This document shows, one piece after another, positions 32,741 through 44,227 of a DNA stretch of 64,000 bases (position 1 is its first letter; each line of letters begins with the position of its first letter). The stretch is from Lumbricus rubellus (lineage: Eukaryota > Annelida > Clitellata > Crassiclitellata > Lumbricidae): contig OX243815.1 of NCBI GenBank assembly GCA_945859605.1, forward strand, positions 35,767,785 through 35,831,784, read 5' to 3'. The position numbers and the translations under genes were made by a program. The notes under the pieces were generated by a model. That model did no database searches, had not been told where the DNA came from, and saw only the letters and a list, made by a program, of their open reading frames with translations.

Positions 32741-33544
32741 TTCGTATCTAATTTTAACTTGTGCTCCGCTCTGGTGTAATCTAGTATTCATATTTTTATT
32801 CAGCCAAGTGGTTTGGCCAATTATTAGCATTCAGTCAAATAGTAAGATCGGATATTTGGTACAAGCTCTAATTTAAACTAATTGGGAAACTAATGCAGTT
32901 TTTTGTCAATGTGTGCAAACATGTCTTATGTAATCACCAAATAGTTACATACAAGAATTCAGATTCTTTCTGCAGCTCATATTGTTTTCATAATTGCACA
33001 AAAGAAATAATTACATATAATTTATCCTTATCACAACATTAAATAAAAAAGACATCAACATATTTTGCAAAATATTAATATAAGGAACAATAGAAAAAAA
33101 TGAAGCCAAAGTTTAACTCTGCTTGACTAATCAGTTCGAACTCAATAGCCAATTGTCTATAATACAAAGTAAATAACTTAAACACCACTTGAAAATGTTT
33201 TGCAAGAAACTCAGTGCTTACATTAAAATGATTTAAAAAAATAAATCTCACTCCTGGTTAGCATCAAGTAATGAAAGTTAAGAATTACTTGGTCAGTAGG
33301 AAGAGCAATTATAGAATTATTGGCTTAGTAAAAAAGTATAAGTTCAATGTAATTACATTCGTCAGCTGAGCTTCAATTAAGACCAGAGCAGGTAGGAGTT
33401 TGCCAAGAACCAGTATTTTAGCCACCAAACACCCTGGTATCAGCACTCAAATCTTTCTAAAGCTGAGTATACGTTGGCAAAGGTGCATCAAGGTAAGCGA
33501 TGTACAACATGTATGATGTGACGATCTAATGATCTGGTAAATTG
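32741..33544. other. intergenic stretch between converging MAGI and Rab7 genes
   Basis: AT-rich sequence without recognisable genes or repeats. The Rab7 3' UTR and poly(A) site must fall here, but no clear minus-strand AATAAA close to the stop codon was found. Confidence 0.5.
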
Positions 33545-33781
33545 CTAGCAGCTACATGTTGAGGATGAGGATGACTGGTCTTTAGCAGAGTCAACATCTT
33601 TGAGTTTAATTGACTGAGGAAAGTCGTCGTCCGGAATCTCCATTCTCTTCTGCTGACTCAGAGCATTCTTCGTAACCGTCTGGAATGCTTGTTCGACATT
33701 TGTCGCTGCTTTTGCACTCGTCTCAAAATACGGCATGTCATCTTTCACGTGGCACCACTGCTGAGCTCTCCTGATTGACAC
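33545..33781 (-). CDS. RAB7: Rab7 exon 4 (G5 motif and prenylated tail)
   Basis: Begins [19 protein letters not shown] after acceptor tgattgacag. ETSAKA is the guanine-contacting G5 loop, and NVEQAFQT is Rab7-specific. The tail is Ser-rich and ends CSC, with stop TAG at 33545-33547. The first codon is GTG (Val) and is not a start. Confidence 0.96.
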   Translation of the reverse strand: MSIRRAQQWCHVKDDMPYFETSAKAATNVEQAFQTVTKNALSQQKRMEIPDDDFPQSIKLKDVDSAKDQSSSSSTCSC

Positions 33782-36023
33782 CTGTCAATCAAAAAGCAAG
33801 GCCTTCTACATCATTGCAACCGCCTTCAATCTCGTCAAACACAGCTACAACTGAGCATCAGAAACCAGTAATCAACTGCATCTGAAGACATTAAACATGC
33901 GAACATCTATGGTCTCTTGCAGAGCATTTGGGTAAAGAGTTCTGCAATCAGCATACTAAATATGCTATGAAAATTCTATACATAGTTGCAGCCACTAAAT
34001 GAAAGACACCAGCATACATCTATTAAATGCCAATCATCAACTGAAGGTGCCAATTAAATGTGCGTGTGTGTTTAATGTTTATGTATATATACGCAACAAC
34101 TCCATCAACGTCTCTGAGCAACTGTCTCAAACACGTTGCAATGGAAATAATGCAAATCTTTAAATATTTATCAGAAAATCAAACTTAATTTTAAAAATAA
34201 CTTAATCTCACATCCTTCATCCTCTGTTCAAGACGTATCACCGAGATTGATATTCGCCTACAAGCAGTGGTCCAGCACTCTACTAGATCTGTAAACTTCT
34301 AAAGTAGGATTGATTGAGTCATCTCTCATTTTCATCTGGCAGAGTGTCAAAGTCTTTGGTTTGTCAGTGGCCACAATGAGCCAACTGGCAAATCAACACA
34401 ACTTGAGACAGTTACATAATACCTGCAGCAGATTATTTCACTTGCAAGATGGCAAAGCTTGCAACCATCGTACCCATCGCCGCTAAATAGCTGACGATGA
34501 TGAAAGTCTACAACAGCTGTTGAATAATGCTTTGAAAATCAAACCTGTTTAAATGAAATTTCTGGATTTTTCTTTAGTGAGAAATTTCTGTTCTTTGTTC
34601 ACCACATGAATGAATTTAAAGTTTCGAAGCGTCAAGCAAACATATTGAAGTTGAATCTATCAGACCTACAACCAGACTGTACAACTTCTGGTTTCAACTA
34701 TTCCAGGTCTAGCCTTGACTCGAATGTCTTGTCCTTGAAAAACTAGTATTTGAACACAACCCTGCCTTAAATCCACAAATCACTGAGTAGTAAATCATTC
34801 AGTTAAAATCCTGTGAACCGTGATAATAATAATTGTACCTCTCTGCTTTGGAGATCGGTTTTGTTTCCCAGCAATACAAAAGGAAATCTGTCTGCTTCCA
34901 ACACGCTGGAATGGTTTAGGAATTCTTCTCTCCAACTGTCTAATGCCATAAATGATTTCGTAGATGTGACGTCGTAGACTAGAATGCAGCAGTCTGCTCC
35001 ACGATAGAAAGCCACTCCTAAGCTCTGGAAACGTTCCTGACCAGCTGTATCCCAAATCTAAAACATCAAATAAAGCATCAAATACTTCCACACAAACATC
35101 TATGTGACCTTGGCCAAGAAAATGGACTGCTTATCGTTCTCTAGATCAGCCAGTAAATGGAGTTTACCTAACTATGATAATGATTTTTGCATTTATTTAA
35201 TGCAACTGTCCCTTTTGCTCACTGTTTTACAAACTAGCTTACGTCACCTGATATATTAAAGCCAAAACATGCAAGATTTGCATCGGGTAGAAACAGATTT
35301 AATTCCTATTTGCGATTTCCCTGCAAATGATTTTTTTATTTACATGGGCATAAACTTTGCACTAAACATCCTGAAAATTATACCATGGCTTTCTTATGAT
35401 ATCAGCATAATTATGATGATGATGGTTCTCCGCCCGTAGGCAGGTTCTATGGCTTTCGCCATCCAGGGATGAGATGAGTGAGGTGGTTTTTCCGTTGCCT
35501 TCCCCACAGACAATGATGGATATTAAATCAACTTGCCCAAGGTCGCTCAGCAGTAGCATGCGCCCCTGCATCCCACACGTGCTAGCCCGAGATATCTAAA
35601 TCTCTTAATGTCAACTCCCAGCCCGGGACTTGAACCGCAGTCCGTTGCAACCAACAGACGTATGCCGCTCTCACTTACCAGTGTAGCTAACTAGGCTAGT
35701 TATATAGATAATAGATAATATGCATATTAGCATATGCAAACCTAATATGTTCTGTCCCGAAAAGATTGGAATTCTTTTCAGAGTACAATTTCCCTTCATT
35801 TGTGGAACCAAAGAAGCAATTCCTAATCTAAGTTGATACATGCAGTTGAAAGAAGTTTGCAAATGACCTGAAGAGTGACGACGTGGTTATCAATCATCAC
35901 TTCTTGAGTGAGAAAATCTGCACCAATCGTAGCTTTGTACTGACTGCTGAACTTCTTGTTCACAAATTGATTCATCAGAGACGTCTTTCCTACGCTGCAG
36001 ACGACAACAAACCAACATTTCCA

Positions 36024-36075
<52 letters not shown>

Positions 36076-39000
36076 ATTATTTCACTTAGAAACTCTTACA
36101 ATGAATTCCATTCTCTTATTTCACCAGTAGTATTAAACCACATCAATTACCTGAGAACACAATTGGTCAGATTTTCAGAATATTATTCCACACAATAATT
36201 TAATAAATTGCTTTCAGGGAACAAAAGTGGAATAGTTCCCTAGGCATCAGGTAATTTCAAATCTCTTTCACACAATTCATTTGGACTGAAGATGAAGTGC
36301 ACCATAATTCAACTTGACAGCTCAATATTTGCGAGCACTACTCCCATCAGATCTGATTTCTCCATTTCAATCTCATCCAGTTCATGTACGATGGGGAAAA
36401 ACCTTTTAGGAATGATTGGTGATCATCTGAACAAAGTTCAACATTTTCCAGTCAGATTGGATGAGGCAGCAAGAGTAGGAAACCATTCTCATACTCACTC
36501 TGACCCTAAATGACCTCAATATTAGGTAGTATGTGTGAGCGCTGTTATAATCACATGATTTAATGACCTGCCAGTAGAAGCATGCAATCATGATCATATG
36601 ATATCATCAGATCATATGATATCATATAAAATATGATCTGATTGCCATCATGAATGCATGCATATATAATATTATTAACAATCTTAGATATTATTCTGTA
36701 CACATGTAATATATTTAAATACGGTATATATAATCATAATAAATCATAATAATACTGCAATAATTGTAATATCCAAATTCATAATATATACGTGTTACAT
36801 ACATACCTACATGCATGCATACATACATGCATGCATACATACGTACAATGTCTACATACAATACATACATACAATACACACACTGGACCTAAATGTAAAC
36901 AGATGGGGGTTAATGGTGGGGGTTATATCCTGTAGGTTATATCCTGGGGGGATAATTGTCGGGGTAATGGCAGGGGGTAATGGGCCACGAGGTAATGTCC
37001 TAGACCATTACTACCGACCCGGTACGAACTCTTCTTCAAACATACAGAAACTTTATATTTTGCTTACAAGCCTGGCCTCAATGCATATCGTATAACCCAG
37101 ACAATACAGCGGTTCCATTAGTCTTTACTAGGGCTGCACGTTAATCGCCGTTAACGCCCGCGATTAACGCGTTAAAAAAATTTGCGATTAATTTTTTTAA
37201 CGCGTTAACGCAAAAGACGCATTAAATATTTTATGAATTTTTATCATTTTATGTCAAGTTTTGTAATCATTATTTTTCAAGTAATCATCGGTTATCGGTT
37301 ACCGCCCACTTCTGTCGAGTCGCCCAACACTTCTCGTACGAGACATGCCTACGTCCGGTCCATCGGCACATGTTGTTTTCGTTATTTCGATCACTTTAAA
37401 CAGCCGTTTTTGATTTATGATAGATGTTGTTGGTTTTTGTCAAACAATGGAGTCGAAGAAAATGGGCAAAACAGTTATGGACGGACAGTTTAAGTTTAAA
37501 ACTGATGAGGTAGTGGTTTGTAAATATTGTAACAGAGAATTTAACTACCACCGCAGTAATTCGTCGCTGTCGAACTACTTGGCGGAGAGCGTTACCTCTC
37601 ATGTTCTGTGGTTCTGCCAACATTCTGCCACCTTTTTCGTGCACTAACTGTTTCCGAAGACGATCCGCTTTACGTTGTGAAATTCAAAACCGCTTTCATA
37701 AATGATCTCAAAACTCGTCAAGAAAACTGCAACCTTCGCTGGCTATACTTCGCCACAGCCCTGGATCCACGCTTCAAAAAGCTGAAATGCCTTCCAAAAG
37801 AAAAGCGAGAGGAAGTCAGGACTGAGCTGCAAATCGTAGTCTCAAGTGTTGAAGAGAAGTTAAAGGAGCAGATACCAGCATCAAACACTGGTATGTTATT
37901 GTTCTCTTATTTAAATTAATTTGGTGCATTCATCTGTTGATTTAAGTTGTTTATTTTAAAGTCTGCCAAAAACATATGATATTTTATCAATTTTCATCCG
38001 ACTCAAATGATAAATGGTTGATATCACCGTGGAGGTTGCTTGTAAATTCTGAATGATTGAAGGTCAATCAAATGAACAGACATCAGTGTGATTGGTTGGT
38101 AAAACTTGATATCTGTTCAGTTGATTGAGTTGGTGGTAGAGTTGTTGTCCTGTGACTAAGAGAAGGAATTGAGTCTTATAAGGATTCAGGAATAGCTTGT
38201 CCAGATTTCCGTGAATCTGTAGTTTTGGGTTGTTAGTGCGGTTAAAATAATTATTTCAAATTTTAATAAATGTAATTTAAATTTCTATTATTATTGAGCC
38301 TGCCTAAAAATATCGGACTCAAATGATGATAAATGCCATGACCGTGGAGGTTGCTTGTACATTCTGAATGATCAGACAACAGTGTGATTGGTTGATATCT
38401 GTTCAGTTGATTGAGTTGGTGTCCTGTGACTAAGAGAATGAATTAAGTCCTATAACGATTCAGGAAAAGTTTGTAAAAAATTAAATTAATTGGAATTTAT
38501 TATTTTTATTTTAGAACCTGCCAAAAAACTTATGAAATTCTATGAAATTTCTTCTGACGATGATGATGACGACGATAGACCTTTGATTCCACGGGCTAAA
38601 TCAACTTCGGATGCGCTACTTCGCTACAAAGATGCGCCAGAGATCGATACGGATTCTTGTCCACTGCAGTGGTGGAAGGATCATGCTGGAGCCCACAAAG
38701 TCCTGGCCACTGTAGCAAGGAAATACTTAGCGTCTCCGGCCACTACTGTTCCCTGTGAACGATTGTTCTCTCTCTCTGGGAACATTTTGAACAAAAAGAG
38801 AGCATCTTTGTCAACAGACAATGTTAATAAACTTGTATGTCTGAGTAACTGGCTGCATTTACAGCTTTAGGCTGTTCAGACCAAATCACATACTCTTTTA
38901 AAAATTTCAGGAAATGTGCGATTAATTAATCGCGATTAATTTTTTTAATCGTGCGATTAATCGCGATTAAAAAAATTAATCGAAATGCAGCCCTAGTCTT

Positions 39001-40644
39001 TACGTTATAAATTTATATTGTGTTTTCCTGCTTCTGGAAATTTTTATTATAACCTTAGTCAAAAATTGACATCATCTAAAAGAGAGTTGCAGCAATAATG
39101 ATGGTTGGGAAAATTAGCTGTTGGAATGAGGACATCTTGTGGTGTATGCAAGTCTTACTCTGTGGCTGTCTTACACATACAACTCTAAAAATCTAGATCC
39201 ATTGTCGTCAAACTTTTGAACTCGCAGACAGCACCAGAAAACAATTTTTCGTGGAGGTTGTTAGTTTTCGGAGAGCTATTCCATTGGACACTGCCAGTAA
39301 CAATCTCATTGGGGGGGGGGGTAAATTTCTGTGGTATTCTATTAGACATGGTCGCATTTTTCTACAATTTTAGCTTTGACAACAGTAAATCCTGGTCTCA
39401 TAGCTAACAAAGCTAAAAAATCCAAAACCATTACAGAAAAATTCAAGCCCTGATACTTGCTAAAAACAGTTCAATAACACATTGGGAACGCCAGACATTT
39501 AAACACACGACACATAAACACGCCACACTTAAACACAGACACTTAAACACAAGACAGATAAACACACGGACAGATAAACACACGACACATAAACACACGG
39601 ACAGTTAATCACGCGACATTCAAAAACACACCCTCAACGAATTTTAGTCGACTTTGAGGCTGCTGCGATGTCAGCGTTCAAGGAAGCATTTCCTAATGCA
39701 GCCATGAAACAGGCCTATGAAACTGACAATGTTGTTCGCGGAGCAGTATACGATGTTTAGCTGCAGTCTTGTAGGCCACCTGAAGAGGACGTCATTGAAG
39801 CTTTTGAGCTACTTGCAGATGAAATTGGTGAAGTACACGAGCGAATGCCGGAGCTTCTTTCATATTTCGAGCATACTTAGTCTACATCCGTGGACAAAGG
39901 CGGGCTGGACGAAACGCTGCATATGGGCCAAGTTTATTCTCAATAAAACTTTGGAATCAACATCAGACAGCAGCCGAAGGAATTTCCCGAACAACTAATT
40001 CAGTTGAGGGTTGGCACTTCGCTCTCCAGTCCTTGTTCCAGTGTCACCATCCTACTCTCTGGACCTTCTTGGAAGGAATCTTGAAGGATATTCAGAAACA
40101 GAAGGCCTGTTTTTACAGGGAATATCTGGAGTCGATCAACCGCAAAGGAAGACGTATCGTGATTTGAAGGACCGTGTAGGGCGTGCCGTTAGCCTATATT
40201 TGTCCGCAAACGTTCTGCAGTCTTTGCAAGCAATCGCTCATCTGTCTCACCAGTAGTTGAACAGTATGGCAGATCATCAACATTGCCTATTTGGTTTTAA
40301 AACATTCACTACAGTATTGATGCTATCTCATTTAGGCCTATCATATAACTATTATCACTTTTTAATAATTATGTCACTGTCTTCATCTATCGTGCTTATG
40401 TTTGAGTGTGGCGTGTTTAAATGTCGCGTGATTAACTGTCCGTGTGTTTATGTGTCGTGTGTTTATCTGTCCGTGTGTTTATCTGTCTTGTGTTTAAGTG
40501 TCTGTGTTTAAGTGTCGCGTGTTTATGTGTCGTGTGTTTAAATGTCGGCACACCCACATTGGATATCTGCTATGATTCATTGAATCCTTACCCACTGTCT
40601 CCAAGAATAAGGACCTTTAGTAGAATTTTCTTTCTTGATGTCAT
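33545..40644 (-). CDS. RAB7: Rab7 small GTPase, complete coding sequence in four exons
   Basis: Exons on the minus strand are 40592-40644, 35868-35994, 34839-35057 and 33545-33781. They sum to 636 bases, or 211 residues plus stop (human RAB7A has 207). The P-loop GDSGVGKTS is at residues 15-23 and is split by intron 1 inside the second Gly codon. Switch I has KATIGADF, switch [22 protein letters not shown], then NKTD (usual NKID) and ETSAKA. The C-terminus ends TCSC, a Cys-x-Cys site for double geranylgeranylation. The protein directs traffic to late endosomes and lysosomes. The start ATG (40642-40644) gives [17 protein letters not shown], which fits the family start exactly. Intron 1 (4.6 kb) contains a hAT and a MULE. 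It converges on MAGI. Confidence 0.97.
33785..34838. other. Rab7 intron 3
   Basis: About 1.05 kb of AT-rich sequence. No repeat family, RNA gene or ORF that I recognise. Confidence 0.6.
34839..35057 (-). CDS. RAB7: Rab7 exon 3 (switch II and G4)
   Basis: 73 codons, from [17 protein letters not shown] to [16 protein letters not shown]. It is the DTAGQ catalytic-glutamine exon. The NKTD motif carries Thr where most Rab7 have Ile. Acceptor gttttag, donor GAGAG|gtacaa. Confidence 0.97.
35395..35695 (-). mobile_element. tRNA-derived SINE in Rab7 intron 2
   Basis: Read on the minus strand: an A-box region TAGCTACACTGGTAAGTG, a B-box GCGGTTCAAGTCCCGGGC, a non-tRNA body containing GGGGAAGGCAACGG and GGATGGCGAAAGCC, and a short (ATC)n tail. 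Box spacing and the simple tail fit a tRNA-SINE of about 300 bp. The family name is unknown. Confidence 0.75.
35868..35994 (-). CDS. RAB7: Rab7 exon 2 (P-loop end, switch I)
   Basis: One base completes Gly, then [36 protein letters not shown] and HVVTLQ. Contains the Mg-binding Thr of P-loop GKTS and the switch I Thr of KATIG. Acceptor gtcgtctgcag. Confidence 0.97.
36025..36073. repeat. (TTA)n microsatellite
   Basis: Sixteen ATT triplets starting 30 bp upstream of Rab7 exon 2 (in transcript direction), within the polypyrimidine side of intron 1. Confidence 0.85.
36589..36870. repeat. AT-rich palindromic and (CATA)n simple sequence
   Basis: ATCATATGATATCAT words repeat in inverted orientation at 36593-36650, followed by TATATAA and CATACATGCATG repeats up to 36870. 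No gene seen. Confidence 0.6.
37129..38995 (+). mobile_element. hAT transposon (ZBED-like transposase), internally deleted, with 8-bp TSD
   Basis: TIR TAGGGCTGCA at the left and TGCAGCCCTA at the right are perfect inverts. GTCTTTAC flanks both sides (37121-37128, 38996-39003). Subterminal CGATTAA motifs crowd both ends. Coding pieces: a BED zinc finger with [20 protein letters not shown] (37448-37600), a fragment [18 protein letters not shown] (37608-37890), and the C-terminal dimerisation domain after an acceptor at about 38514 ([40 protein letters not shown]). The region between finger and LDPRFK is deleted, taking most of the RNase-H-like core, so this copy cannot encode an active enzyme. 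It sits in Rab7 intron 1 on the opposite strand. Confidence 0.95.
37980..38480 (+). repeat. about 200-bp direct duplication inside the hAT intron
   Basis: The block GACTCAAATGAT...ACCGTGGAGGTTGCTTGTA...GTGTGATTGGTTG...CTGTGACTAAGAGAA occurs at about 38000-38200 and again at about 38319-38475 with small deletions. Confidence 0.75.
39486..40554. mobile_element. MULE (Mutator-like) transposon, deleted, with about 145-bp repetitive TIRs
   Basis: Left arm 39486-39635 and right arm 40405-40554 are inverted copies built of about ten (A)TAAACACxxGACA units. CACATTGG lies outside both ends (39478-39485, 40555-40562). The interior encodes a broken MULE transposase C-terminus on the plus strand: [20 protein letters not shown], stops and a frameshift, then [20 protein letters not shown] and [17 protein letters not shown]. 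The NxVEGWH word is the family mark. N-terminal catalytic parts are missing. It lies in Rab7 intron 1, 37 bp from exon 1. Confidence 0.9.
40592..40644 (-). CDS. RAB7: Rab7 exon 1 (start codon and first part of P-loop)
   Basis: Minus strand [17 protein letters not shown] plus GG, donor GG|gtaagg. It is identical in layout to other Rab7 starts (MTSRKKVLLKVIILGDSG). The start is chosen because it is the family N-terminus. Confidence 0.95.
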
Positions 40645-41493
40645 GATTGAAACTACAGAATTAAACAAACATTGCAAACGTAAGAAAAACTCAATTCATT
40701 AGCTAGTCGACATTTACATGCTACTGTACTTTCATCATCTGTGCTCAATTAATATTTATAATAATAATAATTATAATAATAATTTTCCTTTACTGAATAA
40801 TCTGGTTGACAAACCACAACTGGCTACAGTGTACAATTATGCAATTGAAACAATTGACAAGAACGCAAGTTACAGTACAACACAAATCTTAACTATACTA
40901 ACAGAGCAGACAGTTTGCAATTTAATCTGCGCTAATAGCAGCCTACAAAGCATGTCCGCCACATGGGGCGCAAATTCGTTACCTCTCGCTCTCTCTACGC
41001 CAGAGTGCTATCCATTGCGCTGCCTGGCCCTTTTACAACCCCCCTAACTACTGTACCCCTTCAAATAGCCACCCATTTACGCTGATATGTTCAGACGAAT
41101 GCTCAATGCTACAGTGCTTTCACGGTGGTTCAGCAAATGAGTCATGCTCTGGATAATCTGGCTGCATGGTTAGCCTCTAACCACCTCCCACTTAACACTG
41201 CAGCCAATCGTGAGTCAATTCATCTGGCTTGGTGGATGTAGGTGACAGGCAGGTGTGGACCATATGTTGCATGAAGGCTGAATCATTTTCCCATGTTATT
41301 TCTGTGATTCTGTCTGAGAGATGGTGTTATGCTGTATGAGGAACATCGTTTAATGCACGTCGATCAGCCGACTCGTGGCTGCTACTATCATATTCATCAG
41401 CTACTGGTCATCTCACACTCCCTATCCCAGGATTAACTGCTAACCTTGTCCACGCTGCTGTCACCAGCCACTTGACTACTGAGCACTGCTCTA

Positions 41494-41896
41494 GGTTATT
41501 GTTACTGACAGCTCAGTAGAATGTAAAGTAAACAGTATGGCCATTGGCCACCACAGATAGGTGTAGAATAGTGCAGCCTGACATACGGCGATCGATAGCC
41601 CAATGTTTTCGCAAAAGTAAGTAAGTAAAAACACCATGAAAAGGTGCATTTTCAGAAATATTAATACGCTTAAATAAGCTAAAGAACACAACAAAATCTA
41701 TTGACCTTAACACGTTGGCTGCTGATTTGCTGTGTTAAATGACTCAATGCCATATTGGCGGCCAGTGTTAACACACTGGCCGCCAGTTACGAGATATCTC
41801 GCTGTTTAACCAGGTCAATCGATTTTTTTGTTATTCTACACCTATCTGCGGCGGCCATACTGTTTAAGTTCTGCCGAGCTGTCAGTAACAATAACC
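41494..41896. mobile_element. MITE family X, copy 1
   Basis: Ends GGTTATTGTTACTGACAGCT and its inverse form arms of about 80 bp (GATAGGTGTAGAATA deeper in). The interior (41571-41720) is shared with 55453-55854, including GACATACGGCGATCGATAGC and AAGTAAGTAAGTAAAA. No clear TSD: flanks are CTCTA and AATCG. Noncoding. Confidence 0.75.
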
Positions 41897-41921
41897 AATC
41901 GTGACTTCGTATGCTTGAGGG

Positions 41922-42302
41922 TAATTCTGAAGACTGGCTTCCCGTACTCCAAACAATATGGCTGCCAACGATTGCAATAAAAATAGAGCGCAGCGACCCA
42001 TGGCGCAGCTACCTAGTGACGACACCTATCGACTGTCCAACTGTCATACAATGCATAATTTGCATATCATATATAACCCTTTAGTTGCATAGATTACTTA
42101 CTTACTTACTTAGCCTGCATGTCGGCAAACAGCCGTTTACGTACTTACAAAAACATTACTTATCGGATTGTATGTTGGAATGCAATCGATAGATGTCGTC
42201 GCTAGGTAGCTGCGCCATAGCCTAGGTCGCTGCGTTGTATTTTTATGGCAATCGTTGGCAGCCATATTGTTTGGAGTACGGGCAGCCAGTCTTCGGGATT
42301 AT
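41922..42302. mobile_element. MITE family Y
   Basis: TAATTCTGAAGACTGGCT...CTCCAAACAATATGGCTGCC on the left is inverted at the right (GGCAGCCATATTGTTTGGAG...AGCCAGTCTTCGGGATTA). Arms are about 120 bp and include GCGCAGCTACCTAG. It lies 25 bp from family X copy 1. TSD not resolved. (ACTT)n lies at the centre. Confidence 0.75.
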
Positions 42303-42339
42303 CGACTTGAGCATATTTATTTTGCTTGTTTGTACGTGC

Positions 42340-42722
42340 ACTTGTTATAGCGCCCATTTAAGCTCTCTCTGCTTAGAGGCGCTTCCGAATGCAGCGCGGA
42401 CACTGCATCGGAGTTTCACGCCAAGCGCTGAGCAATTTCGAGTGAAGGACTTGCCCAAGTTTCCTACGCGGCGACTTGAGGTGAGACTCCGATCAACCAC
42501 GCCATCTACCAGCTGTCTACGGGAATCCGATGGTCAACTCTACGTGTTTGAGAGGGCTCGCCACCGGTGACTCTTTCAGCTTACTGTGTTTTGTTACTTG
42601 TTGTTATTTTTTGCTCGTTATGACTCTTAATATCATTTCGGCTAGTTAGCGCAGAGAGCGCCTCTGAGTAGATATCTTGAAGAGTCGCTATATAAATTAT
42701 CAGAATGAATGAATGAATGAAT
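42340..42722 (+). mobile_element. short interspersed repeat with (GAAT)n tail, most complete copy
   Basis: The head reads TTATAGCGCCCATTTAAGCT, GAGGCGCTTCCGAATGC and GGAGTTTCACGCCAAGCG. The tail reads GAGCGCCTCTGAGTAGATAT, CTTGAAGAGTCGCTATATAA and (GAAT)6. Head and tail are rough inverses of each other. Partial copies occur at 5243, 13937, 20678, 29300, 31138, 50211 and 60220. No Pol III boxes found in this body; origin unknown. Confidence 0.7.
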
Positions 42723-42797
42723 GAATGAATGAGGTGGATTCGAACCTTCCGGCTGCAAGGCGACAAACATGCCCACTACACCACCGCACCCCACTAT
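42722..42797 (-). mobile_element. tRNA-like SINE head
   Basis: The minus strand reads GGTGGTGTAGTGGGCATG (A-box), CGCCTTGCAGCCGG, then GGTTCGAATCC (perfect B-box) and CACCTCATTCATTC. A tRNA-derived head whose tail merges with the (GAAT)n of the previous element, tail to tail. Confidence 0.7.
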
Positions 42798-44227
42798 AAT
42801 AGGCCTAATATAATTCATGACTGCTTTAGCTATGCAGCGTCCATTTATGTCTATGTAAATGAGCAGAATATATCTGTTGGCGGATCCCATTATCGCAGGT
42901 GCTTATTATACCTGCGTAAAGTACTGTCAAAAGATTCAATTCAAATTCAATACAAAAACTCACTTCTGTTTACAACATAAACAACGACATCCGAGAATTT
43001 AACATTCGTCCGCTGCGCCGATAATTCCCGTCTTCCATGGAACGGCGATTAATGCAGTCTTCGTTGCCATCCGTTCATTGCACATATAAATGCGCCTCAA
43101 TAATCCATTTAGGCCTATGTATGACCAGAGTCTTGTGTATGACTAAACGGTCTTTGGTAAATGGTTCGTTTATTTCCAAACAAAACAGCTGTTACAAGCA
43201 AAACACTGCACGCAATTGACAGTATTAGCACTAGGCTAGTACCTATGGTTGATTTTTTGGCGCGTTTTAAAATAACATTCGTTGGATAAGTTCATCGAGA
43301 CTGTGTTGGTGGCTGCCAAATTTGTCTTGTAGCCTATTTGTTTTTATGTCATGTTTTTTTGTGTTTGTAAATCAGTGTGTTTTGCAGCTGTTGCATTAAA
43401 GAATATACTTACTTGCTTATTTACCTTTCGCTTTACGAAGACCTGCAAATGCGTGCCTTCGATTGGCTTCGAACACTAGCCTATGCACAAACTTTCATCC
43501 TACTTTCTGGACACTGAATGTCTCGTACCCATTGTTCTGTAAATTTACTCTTTTAGCCACGCAATACTTTTTCCTCGTCAGTTTCCTTGGCTTGCACGTT
43601 TAACCTATGTAAAAAGGAGCTGAAATCTACCGCTCTACATCTGAAAATCTCAGCCTTAATTCAACTAAATGTAACGTTCAACCACATGTGCTACAACGCA
43701 ATTCGGATCGACGACGTTGAACTCAATGACCTCATAATAAATATTACAACGGTTAGACCTGGGACTAATATCGAAGTCCCATGTTAGACTATTTAAATTG
43801 CACGGAATGAAATGCTTAGATCGGACGCCCTAATAAAAAAAGAGGCGGTTGCAGAACTATTTACATGTACATCGAGAGCAATCAGAGCCAATCACCATGC
43901 ATGCTGGCGCACTTAATTTGATTGATTGAGCGCTCGACCTTGGAATTTAATTATTGAACAGTCAATGCAGGTCTCAGACACTTTGTTTCAATTCAATTAG
44001 TGAAATGATTCAATTCAAAAGAGACTATAATTAAATTGGCCCTATAACTTCACTATAAATTTACAATCCTGTAATTGCAAAGCTGTAGGGCCTATAGGCC
44101 TACGTCTGCTTAGTTGGTAGTTATTAAGTTTAATTAAGATTACTGCATAACTTGTACATTGTAAATGTAAAGCGCAGTGCGTCTTGCAGGCGTTTCAATA
44201 AAGAAAAGATTATTATTTTTTGTATGC
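42798..44227. other. intergenic stretch, nothing recognised
   Basis: About 1.4 kb of AT-rich sequence between transposon copies. I see no protein similarity in the short frames, no RNA gene and no clear repeat. Rab7 5' flank and possible upstream exon or promoter would lie between here and 40645. Confidence 0.5.

Noticed and set aside
33545..33781. A separate small protein beginning at GTG 33781
   Set aside because: This is the last Rab7 exon. The GTG is an internal Val codon directly after a splice acceptor.
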